From positions 1-21,054 of the forward strand of contig CAZBBL010000021.1 of assembly GCA_964490275.1 (NCBI GenBank): a DNA stretch of 21,054 nt. The letters are read 5' to 3'. This document shows, piece by piece, positions 14,704 through 21,054 of the stretch. This stretch comes from JAGBWK01 sp964490275 (GTDB taxonomy: Bacteria > Bacteroidota > Bacteroidia > Bacteroidales > Muribaculaceae). The position numbers and the translations under genes are program-made. Positions within the stretch are counted from its first letter, which is position 1. The number at the start of each line of letters is the position of its first letter. The notes under the pieces are model-generated. The model searched no databases. It was given only the letters and a program-made list of their open reading frames with translations, and was not told where the DNA came from.

Positions 14704-15348
14704 ATGTTAGTTTCACCCTCACTCCTCTCAGCCGACTTCGCCAACCTTCAACGCGATGTCGAAATGCTCAACGACAGTAACGCCGATATGCTCCACCTCG
14801 ACGTCATGGACGGCGTCTTTGTCCCTAACATTTCATTCGGTTTCCCCGTCATTAAAGCCATTCAACGCTACGCAAAAAAACCGTTGGATGTCCACCTTAT
14901 GATTGTCAACCCACAAAACTATATCAGCCAAGTTCGCGACTGCGGCGCCGCCATCATGAATGTCCACCAAGAAGCCTGCACCCACCTCCACCGCACTATC
15001 CAAGCCATCAAAGCCGCCGGTATGCAAGCTGCCGTGACACTCAATCCTGCCTCGCCGGTCGTCCTCCTCGAAGACATCATCACAGACGTCGATATGGTTT
15101 TACTCATGTCGGTCAACCCCGGTTTCGGAGGTCAAAACTTCATCGATACCGCCCTACGCAAAACCCGTCAGCTACGTAAACTCATATCCGACTCAGGCTC
15201 TAAAGCCAAAATCGAAATCGACGGCGGCGTCAACGCCACCACCGGCGCTCAACTCGCCCAAGCCGGAGCCGACATACTCGTCGCCGGCAGCTACGTATTC
15301 TCCGCAGCCGACCCACGTGCCGCCATCGACTCCCTAAAAGTGCTTTGA
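14704..15348 (+). CDS. rpe: Ribulose-phosphate 3-epimerase
   Basis: Rpe interconverts ribulose 5-phosphate and xylulose 5-phosphate in the pentose phosphate pathway, in the cytoplasm. The 214 residues are the family length for this TIM barrel. Metal ligands are His31 and Asp33 in HLDVMDG, His64 in DVHLM and Asp173 in EIDGG. The two Asp residues act as acid and base. The phosphate-binding loops MSVNPGFGGQ (135-144) and DGGVN are intact. The start at 14704 gives the standard SPSLLSADFANL beginning. It is second in the dedA unit; a metabolic reason for this pairing is not evident. A weak AT-rich hairpin overlaps its stop codon. Confidence 0.97.
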   Translation: MLVSPSLLSADFANLQRDVEMLNDSNADMLHLDVMDGVFVPNISFGFPVIKAIQRYAKKPLDVHLMIVNPQNYISQVRDCGAAIMNVHQEACTHLHRTIQAIKAAGMQAAVTLNPASPVVLLEDIITDVDMVLLMSVNPGFGGQNFIDTALRKTRQLRKLISDSGSKAKIEIDGGVNATTGAQLAQAGADILVAGSYVFSAADPRAAIDSLKVL

Positions 15349-15399
15349 TTTTCCCCAAAAAATCAGAAATTTTCAACCGCTATTTCCATCGCCTTTTAG

Positions 15400-15407
15400 T
15401 ATCTTTG
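15400..15407 (+). promoter_or_regulatory. -7 element of the ftsK promoter
   Basis: TATCTTTG followed by CA is an exact Bacteroidetes -7 match, identical to the one before efp. No good TTTG is found 19-21 bases upstream. It leaves a leader of about 50 bases to the ftsK ATG at 15462. Confidence 0.6.
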
Positions 15408-15461
15408 CACTGATATACTCATTATACCCCCTCTACGACCCATTCATCCCCTACGATAACA

Positions 15462-18146
15462 ATGGAACGATATACCTACTCCGGTCAAGACTACGATCCT
15501 GACAAAAACCTTAGAAACTCCGACAACCGCAGCGCTGCCACCGACCGTCAAGCACCATCACAGCGTCGCGAACGCCCGCAACGTCGTCGCGACAACGCCG
15601 ACCAAGCACCCGGATTCTTCAGCAAAACCATAGCCTTCTTCACCAACCGTCGCACACGAGCCGTCATCGGCATCGCCATCATCGTCCTCGCTTGCTACCT
15701 CGCCATCGCCGCCCTCTCGTTTGTCAAAAACAGCGCCGGCGACCAAAGCGCCATCTCAGGCGAAAGCGTCAGCCAAATGGTCGAGCAAGGCACTACCGTC
15801 CAAAACATGGGCGGCCCCGTTGGAGCCAAAATCTCCAACCACCTGTTTGTCGAAGGCCTCGGCTACGGCTCAGTCGTCTTAATCGTCTACATGGTTTTAG
15901 TGGGTCTATCTTTGCTCGGCGTACGCAAGAGCAACTTCTGGTCGCTCACATTCAAATCGTTGATATTGGCAATCACCCTGTCATTTGTCCTCGGATTGTT
16001 GACCATCAACTCCTCCGCCACAATCCCCCCCGGCGGATACCACGGCCACTATATCAACCAACTGCTTATCGACAGCGTCGGCTGGATTGGAGCCCTATTG
16101 GTCAACGGCCTACTCATCGTGATTGTAGTCACCGTATTCCTTACCGAATTACTCTCATTCTACAACAAATATCGCGTCAAAATGCGCACCCTGCGCGACC
16201 GTCGCATCATGGAGAACGACCGCAAACGCGAAGAAGAAGAAACCGTCAAACGCGCCATGAGCAACTCCCCAATCGATAGCGAACAGCCCGAAGACGCGCA
16301 ACCACAACCCGCCCAATCCGAAGCTACACAAGTAGGACGCTTCGAAATGCCTATCTCGCTCGACAATTCGCTCGACGACTACCACCCCGCCAACGATGAC
16401 GACTCTCGCATGGGCAACACAGCCTCCGACGTAGCTACTGCCTCTGTCGCTGCCGCCGCAGCTGCCACAACAATTGCCTCACCGGCCGTAGATGCCACAG
16501 AAGAGGCCTCAACTCCAACCGCCACCATGTCAAACGAAACCACCACAACAACCCCTCAAAGCCAAGGCTCTACCGACCCAGGCTTCACCGTCAAAGGCGC
16601 CGACGACATCGAACAAGGCGACTCCAAATCTACCGACATCAAAGTCGAAGGCCGCTACGACCCCAAAGCCGAACTCTCTCGCTACCGCATGCCCTCTACC
16701 GACCTGCTCATCGACCGTCCACGCAAACTCAACTCCGTCGACCTCACCGAGCAACAAGAAAATAAAGAGCGCATCACCAAAACCCTCAACGACTACGGCA
16801 TCCAGATACAACAAATCGAAGCCACCGTCGGCCCTACAGTAACACTCTACGAGATTGTGCCAGCCCAAGGCGTGCGCATCGCTCGCATCAAAAACCTCGA
16901 AGACGACATCGCCCTCAGCCTTGCCGCCCTCGGCATCCGTATCATCGCCCCTATCCCCGGCAAAGGCACTATCGGTATCGAAGTCCCCAACAAAGACCCT
17001 CAAACCGTGTCTATCCGCTCCATACTTGGCTCGCGCGCTTTCCAAGAAACCAAATGCGAGCTCCCTATGGCCCTCGGCGCCACAATTTCCAACAAGGTCT
17101 TCATCGCCGACCTTACCAAGATGCCCCACCTGCTCGTCGCCGGTGCTACCGGTCAAGGTAAATCCGTTGGCCTCAACACCATCATCGCCTCTCTGCTCTA
17201 CAAACGCCATCCGGCCGAACTCAAATTTGTGCTCGTCGACCCCAAAATGGTAGAGTTTAGCCTCTACTCTCGCTTGGAAAAACACTACCTTGCCAAACTC
17301 CCCGACGCTCTCGAACCCGTCGTTACCGACCCCGCCAAAGTCGTCGACACACTCAATTCGCTCTGCATCGAAATGGACAACCGCTACGCCCTCCTCAAAG
17401 ACGCCGGATGTCGCTCTCTCCTCGAATACAACGAAAAATTCATCAACCGCCGACTCAATCCCGAGAAAGGACACCGATATATGCCATATATCGTAGTCAT
17501 CGTCGACGAGTTTGCCGACTTGATTATGACCTCAGGCAAAGCCATCGAAACCCCTATCGCACGTATCGCCCAAAAGGCCCGCGCCGTTGGTATGCACATG
17601 ATTATCGCCACACAACGCCCTTCTACAAACGTCATCACCGGTATCATCAAAGCAAACTTCCCCGCACGTATCGCCTTCCGCGTCTCTCAGGCCAACGATA
17701 GCCGTATCATCTTGGACGGCAGCGGCGCCAACCAACTTATCGGCCGTGGCGATATGCTTATCTCGGTCAACAACTCAGTCGAACGCGTACAATGCGCCTT
17801 CATCGACACCCCCGAAGTTGAAGCCATCTGCCAACATATCGACAACCAAATCGGCTTCGAATCAGCCTATATCCTCCCCGAGCCCCCAAGCGAAAACGCC
17901 GACGGCCCCACAGGCTCAATCTCAGACCGCGACACCCTCTTCGACGAAGCCGCTCGCTGGGTCGTCCAAGGCAACACAGCCTCTACCTCTATGTTGCAGC
18001 GTCGCTACTCTATCGGCTACAACCGCGCCGGCAAGATTATGGACCAAATGGAAGTTGCCGGCATCGTCGGTGCAACACAAGGCGGCAAACCTCGCCAAGT
18101 GCTCGTCGACCCCACTCAACTCGAAATCATCCTCAGTTCGCTCTAA
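15462..18146 (+). CDS. ftsK: FtsK/SpoIIIE DNA translocase
   Basis: FtsK pumps chromosomal DNA through the closing septum and helps resolve dimers. This 894-residue protein has the full layout. A basic Arg/Gln-rich N-terminal tail is followed by four membrane helices (about 67-90, 132-153, 161-184, 205-232). The linker to about 400 has an Ala- and Thr-rich low-complexity stretch (about 322-372). The motor (about 430-810) has Walker A GATGQGKS (561-568, Lys567) and Walker B VIVDEFADL (Asp682, Glu683). The C-terminal gamma winged helix (about 825-894: DEAARWVVQGNTASTSMLQRRYSIGYNRAGKIMDQME, given here only as the region) would read KOPS-like polarity sequences. It heads a unit with the LolA-like gene and trxB. 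Length and domains show an intact gene. Confidence 0.97.
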   Translation: MERYTYSGQDYDPDKNLRNSDNRSAATDRQAPSQRRERPQRRRDNADQAPGFFSKTIAFFTNRRTRAVIGIAIIVLACYLAIAALSFVKNSAGDQSAISGESVSQMVEQGTTVQNMGGPVGAKISNHLFVEGLGYGSVVLIVYMVLVGLSLLGVRKSNFWSLTFKSLILAITLSFVLGLLTINSSATIPPGGYHGHYINQLLIDSVGWIGALLVNGLLIVIVVTVFLTELLSFYNKYRVKMRTLRDRRIMENDRKREEEETVKRAMSNSPIDSEQPEDAQPQPAQSEATQVGRFEMPISLDNSLDDYHPANDDDSRMGNTASDVATASVAAAAAATTIASPAVDATEEASTPTATMSNETTTTTPQSQGSTDPGFTVKGADDIEQGDSKSTDIKVEGRYDPKAELSRYRMPSTDLLIDRPRKLNSVDLTEQQENKERITKTLNDYGIQIQQIEATVGPTVTLYEIVPAQGVRIARIKNLEDDIALSLAALGIRIIAPIPGKGTIGIEVPNKDPQTVSIRSILGSRAFQETKCELPMALGATISNKVFIADLTKMPHLLVAGATGQGKSVGLNTIIASLLYKRHPAELKFVLVDPKMVEFSLYSRLEKHYLAKLPDALEPVVTDPAKVVDTLNSLCIEMDNRYALLKDAGCRSLLEYNEKFINRRLNPEKGHRYMPYIVVIVDEFADLIMTSGKAIETPIARIAQKARAVGMHMIIATQRPSTNVITGIIKANFPARIAFRVSQANDSRIILDGSGANQLIGRGDMLISVNNSVERVQCAFIDTPEVEAICQHIDNQIGFESAYILPEPPSENADGPTGSISDRDTLFDEAARWVVQGNTASTSMLQRRYSIGYNRAGKIMDQMEVAGIVGATQGGKPRQVLVDPTQLEIILSSL

Positions 18147-18188
18147 ACTTTTAGCCCCTACAGCTATCTAATAGAGAAAACAACCACA

Positions 18189-18809
18189 ATGAAAAGCCTC
18201 AAAAAGATAATACTTCTTATAGCGTTCGTCGCAACCTCACTGACCCTGTCGGCCAAAACCGATGTCAACGACGTCATGAGCCGCACCGTCAACACCCTCA
18301 CTTCTAAAGGCTCCCTCTCAGCCTCGTTCAACATCTACACCGACGTGGCCAACAAAACTCAAGGCCAAATCAAAGTCAGCGGCAAAAAATATCTCTTCAC
18401 CTCAGCCGTCAACAATGTCATCTTCAATGGCAAAACCCAATGGAACATCGACAAACAAACAAAAGAAGTAAACATCTACCAACCCGATAATGACGAAATC
18501 GCGCAAACCAACCCCTTCGCCATTATATCAGCCTACAAAACCGCCTACAAATCAAAACTGCTTAGCTCATCCTCAAGTAGCTACAAAGTTGAACTGACGC
18601 CTACTTCCAACGCCCAATCGCTCAAAAAAGTAGTCGTCACAATCAATGCCGCCTCGATGCTCCCCACCAAAGTCGTCATGACTCTCACCGACGGCAACAC
18701 ACTGCAAATCGACATCACCGATATCAAAACCGGAGTCAACATTAGCTCCTCCAATTTTGTTTTCAAAAAAAGCTCCTACCCGGGCTACGAAATTGTCGAC
18801 CTCAGATAA
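18189..18809 (+). CDS. LolA-like periplasmic lipoprotein carrier
   Basis: The protein has 206 residues with a clear signal peptide (about 1-22, ending LTLSA). The mature part is an open beta-barrel-type sequence of alternating strands: QGQIKVSGKKYLF, NNVIFNGKTQWNID, EVNIYQP and a C-terminal SNFVFKKSSYPGYEIVDLR. These match the LolA-like / outer-membrane lipoprotein carrier superfamily, in which the fold shields the acyl chains of lipoproteins crossing the periplasm. Divergent LolA-like proteins of this kind are common in Bacteroidetes, and it may not be the main LolA. It lies 42 bases after ftsK and 47 bases before trxB. I infer shared transcription from the spacing; no functional link is obvious. 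Confidence 0.85.
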   Translation: MKSLKKIILLIAFVATSLTLSAKTDVNDVMSRTVNTLTSKGSLSASFNIYTDVANKTQGQIKVSGKKYLFTSAVNNVIFNGKTQWNIDKQTKEVNIYQPDNDEIAQTNPFAIISAYKTAYKSKLLSSSSSSYKVELTPTSNAQSLKKVVVTINAASMLPTKVVMTLTDGNTLQIDITDIKTGVNISSSNFVFKKSSYPGYEIVDLR

Positions 18810-18856
18810 TAACATTATCTTTCCCTTCACTCCAACCACTCCACACACACTCGACC

Positions 18857-19795
18857 ATGGACCAAAACATCATCAATTGCCTGATTATCGGAGCCGGCCC
18901 CGCCGGTTACACCGCCGCCATCTACGCCTCTCGCGCCAACCTCAACCCCGTGCTCTACGAAGGCATGCAGCCCGGCGGACAACTGACCACCACTACCGAA
19001 GTCGAAAACTTCCCCGGATACCCCGAAGGCGTCACCGGCCCACAGCTTATGGACGACCTCAGAAAACAAGCATTGAAATTTGGTGCCGACATCCGCTCAG
19101 GATTGGTCACTTCAGTCGACTTTAGCAAATCGCCTCTCCAACTCACCATCAACGGCGACACACAGCTACAAGCCAAAACCGTCATCATCGCTACCGGCGC
19201 CTCAGCTCGCTATCTCGGTCTGCCCGACGAAGAACGCTTCAAAGGCCTCGGCGTCTCGGCTTGCGCCACTTGCGACGGATTCTTCTACCGCAAAAAAGTA
19301 GTAGCCGTCGTCGGCGGTGGCGATACAGCCTGCGAAGAAGCCCTCTACCTCAGCTCACTCGCCAAAAAAGTATATCTCATCGTGCGCAAACCCGCCCTTA
19401 GAGCCTCAAAAGTGATGCAAAAACGCGTGCTCGAAAAAGAAAACATCACCGTACTATTCAATTGCAACACCCTATCGCTCTCCGGCGACGAATATCTCGA
19501 AGGCGCCAAAATCGTTGAAAACAAAGGCTCCGACAAAGAGCAAATCTTCGACATAGACATCGACGGATTTTTCCTCGCCATCGGCCACAACCCCAACACA
19601 TCCGTATTCAAACCCTATATCGACCTCGACGAGCAAGGCTACATCTTACTCAAAAACGGCACATCATCCACCAACATTCAAGGCGTATTTGCTGCCGGCG
19701 ACGTAGCCGACCCACGCTATCGCCAAGCCATCTCAGCCGCAGGCATGGGTTGCCGTGCAGCTCTCGATGCCGAGCGCTACCTCCTTGAGCACTAA
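18857..19795 (+). CDS. trxB: Thioredoxin-disulfide reductase
   Basis: TrxB passes electrons from NADPH through FAD to thioredoxin. The 312 residues match the low-molecular-weight bacterial type. FAD binding is shown by GAGPAG (12-17) and the C-terminal GVFAAGDV. The redox pair is Cys136/Cys139 in CATC. The NADPH domain has GGGDTA (153-158). The phosphate-binding HRRxxxR motif of E. coli reads VRKPALR, keeping two positive charges plus a Lys, so NADPH preference is likely but not certain. No promoter is clear: TATCTTTC at 18816-18823 misses the -7 consensus by one base. The stop is only eight bases from the stop of the convergent acetyltransferase gene. Confidence 0.96.
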   Translation: MDQNIINCLIIGAGPAGYTAAIYASRANLNPVLYEGMQPGGQLTTTTEVENFPGYPEGVTGPQLMDDLRKQALKFGADIRSGLVTSVDFSKSPLQLTINGDTQLQAKTVIIATGASARYLGLPDEERFKGLGVSACATCDGFFYRKKVVAVVGGGDTACEEALYLSSLAKKVYLIVRKPALRASKVMQKRVLEKENITVLFNCNTLSLSGDEYLEGAKIVENKGSDKEQIFDIDIDGFFLAIGHNPNTSVFKPYIDLDEQGYILLKNGTSSTNIQGVFAAGDVADPRYRQAISAAGMGCRAALDAERYLLEH

Positions 19796-19803
19796 ATCGT
19801 ATA

Positions 19804-20334
19804 TTAATCGTTCCCCTTCAGCAGGTGTTGCATCATCTCTACGTCAGCATACTTCTCGCCGACTCTCAGCCATGAGCGCAAACACCCCGCTGCTTCATAT
19901 CCTGCACGCCTAAACATTGCTATACTCGCAGCATTATCTGTCGCAACTACAGCGACAAGTTGGTGCATGCCAAGCTTCGCGTAGCAATAACCTTCAAGCA
20001 CCTCGATAGCCGACCGCCCAAAACCTTGGTTGCGAAACTCATTGTCTATAAGCAACCCTACATAGGCACGTCGATTCATCGCGTCGAAATCATACAAGTC
20101 AATCATCCCCACAGCCCGCTCCGTAGCCGCCTCAACAACAACAAAACGCAACTGTTGAGTAGCAAAAATATCAGCATTATAATTGTTGATATACTCCCAA
20201 ATCTGCTTACGCGAAAACGGAGCATGATTCGACGACGTATCCCACAAAGTAGTGTCGTTTTCCCATCGGTAAATCATATCGAGATCTTCCGCCTCAAGAG
20301 CACGAAGCCTCACCTTCTGATTTCTCAACAACAT
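19804..20334 (-). CDS. GNAT-family N-acetyltransferase
   Basis: The ATG at 20334 gives 176 residues starting MLLRNQKVRLRALEAEDL, the common beginning of RimJ/SpeG-like GNAT enzymes. A longer start at 20391 would overlap recR by 23 bases and add a non-homologous polar leader. The fold follows the family: a first strand and helix with YRWEND, motif A with acetyl-CoA loop RNQGFG (101-106), strand LVAVVATDNAASI and the MFRRAGYEAAG motif (140-150). The substrate cannot be read from sequence; SpeG-like (polyamine) and RimJ-like (protein N-terminus) are both possible. It lies 34 bases after recR on the same strand and is probably cotranscribed with it. Confidence 0.88.
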   Translation of the reverse strand: MLLRNQKVRLRALEAEDLDMIYRWENDTTLWDTSSNHAPFSRKQIWEYINNYNADIFATQQLRFVVVEAATERAVGMIDLYDFDAMNRRAYVGLLIDNEFRNQGFGRSAIEVLEGYCYAKLGMHQLVAVVATDNAASIAMFRRAGYEAAGCLRSWLRVGEKYADVEMMQHLLKGND

Positions 20335-20368
20335 AGCTGCTATATTTTTCTTAATATAATTATTGTAG

Positions 20369-20992
20369 TTATCGCTTAAACGAATCGGCAAAAGGCGTAC
20401 GATTCAACAGCGAACGGCCGAGAGTCACCTCGTCGGTATATTCAATCTCATTACCGACAGCCACCCCACGAGCCAACTGCGTAATCTTTACAGGCAAACC
20501 CGATAGCTGGCGATATATATAGAAATTGGTCGTATCGCCCTCCATCGTCGCACTCAGCGCCAAAATTACCTCATTGACACTGCCCGAACGCACTCGCTCC
20601 ACAAGCGACGAAATCGTCAATTGCTCAGGGCCCACGCCATCCATCGGCGAAATCAATCCATTCAATACATGATACAAACCGCGATACTGGCCCGTACGCT
20701 CAAAAATCAATACATCTTGTACATTCTCTACTACGCATACCGTCTGACCGTCTCGTCGAGGATTTGCACATATCGGACACACCTCCTCTTGCGAAATATT
20801 GTGGCACACCTTACAGTATCTTATCTCGCGACGCATCTTGATAATAGCCTCACCAAGTTGCACCCCTACCGACTCCTCCTGACGCAAAATATGTAGCGCC
20901 AAGCGCAAAGCAGTCTTCCGACCAACACCCGGCAAGCGCGAAAGCTCCGTCACTGCATTCTCCAATAGTGTGGATGAAAATTCTTGTTCCAT
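20369..20992 (-). CDS. recR: Recombination mediator protein RecR
   Basis: RecR works with RecO (and RecF) to load RecA on gapped DNA. The ATG at 20992 gives 207 residues, matching the family. A GTG at 21031 in the same frame is rejected because the -7 element lies downstream of it. The order is standard: a helix-hairpin-helix (LSRLPGVGRKTALRLA, 18-33), a four-cysteine zinc finger (Cys60, 63, 72, 75) and a Toprim domain (about 84-175) with VVEN, the GxYHVLNGLISPMDGVGPE stretch and ATMEGDTT. A Walker-like C-terminal part ends LGRSLLNRTPF. The leader is almost nil given the predicted promoter. The acetyltransferase gene follows 34 bases downstream. Confidence 0.96.
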   Translation of the reverse strand: MEQEFSSTLLENAVTELSRLPGVGRKTALRLALHILRQEESVGVQLGEAIIKMRREIRYCKVCHNISQEEVCPICANPRRDGQTVCVVENVQDVLIFERTGQYRGLYHVLNGLISPMDGVGPEQLTISSLVERVRSGSVNEVILALSATMEGDTTNFYIYRQLSGLPVKITQLARGVAVGNEIEYTDEVTLGRSLLNRTPFADSFKR

Positions 20993-21000
20993 AATCTTCG

Positions 21001-21008
21001 CAAATATA
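21001..21008 (-). promoter_or_regulatory. -7 element of the recR promoter, almost touching the ATG
   Basis: On the minus strand TATATTTG matches TAnnTTTG exactly and ends nine bases before the recR ATG at 20992. A transcription start 4-8 bases further would leave a leader of only a few bases. The -33 region is poor (GTTG at a 22-base spacing). Confidence 0.55.
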
Positions 21009-21054
21009 AGCAAAATCCCGCCCACTTCCACAACCCCATCCTCAAACTTTTCAA

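Noticed and set aside
15346..15365. Hairpin overlapping the rpe stop (TGATTTT / AAAATCA) as a terminator
   Set aside because: Only seven mostly A-T pairs with a six-base loop and no proper T run after it; too weak to call.
16530..17474. 314-codon open frame on the minus strand inside ftsK
   Set aside because: It is fully antisense to conserved FtsK motor and linker sequence. The many GAC, GTC and C-ending codons of this genome leave the opposite frame free of stops, and its translation has a biased, low-information composition.
20335..20391. Longer start for the acetyltransferase at 20391
   Set aside because: It would overlap recR by 23 bases and add a leader unlike GNAT proteins, whose usual first residues begin at the ATG at 20334.
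1..21054. tRNA or rRNA genes, CRISPR arrays, insertion sequences, prophage or integration sites
   Set aside because: Gene-free stretches are short and AT-rich, with no cloverleaf-like segments, regularly spaced repeats or transposase/integrase patterns. Absence was judged by eye; a covariance-model scan would settle it for small RNAs.

Overview
The window reads as chromosomal housekeeping DNA from a member of the Bacteroidales, plausibly Muribaculaceae (order fairly sure, family a guess). The evidence is an M56 protease fused to a TonB C-terminal domain, a periplasmic DPP-IV, a PepSY-like protein, promoters of the Bacteroidetes type (-33 TTTG, -7 TAnnTTTG) and the near absence of Shine-Dalgarno sequences. 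I see no phage, insertion sequence, CRISPR array, tRNA or rRNA. No gene-free stretch exceeds 300 bases; the longest is 2484-2698.

Left end (1-2483): a BlaI-type repressor and an M56/BlaR1-type membrane protease form a two-gene operon. Its promoter is framed by two identical 17-base dyad sites, the second touching the start codon, which looks like autorepression. A shared hairpin separates it from the convergent elongation factor P gene.

Centre (2699-12587): six plus-strand genes with gaps from +37 to -8 bases look like one operon. They are a 986-residue protein with two receiver-like domains and a PPDK-type nucleotide-binding domain, a long coiled-coil protein, a DPP-IV peptidase, an unrecognised six-helix membrane protein with a CxxC motif, MiaA, and an unrecognised exported protein. 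The first gene is the best candidate for an undescribed system. It keeps the ATP-binding residues of the dikinase family but lacks both the phosphohistidine domain and the PEP/pyruvate barrel, and it carries its own receiver domains. The coiled-coil protein 14 bases downstream is an obvious possible partner.

Middle right (12581-15348): a convergent PepSY-like gene overlaps the operon end by 7 bases. An aquaporin with an altered selectivity filter follows, divergent from a DedA-rpe pair. The 172-base aquaporin/dedA spacer holds three perfect inverted repeats.

Right end (15349-21054): ftsK, a LolA-like periplasmic carrier and trxB run on the plus strand. A GNAT acetyltransferase and recR run convergently on the minus strand; recR has a -7 element so close to its ATG that the mRNA may be nearly leaderless.
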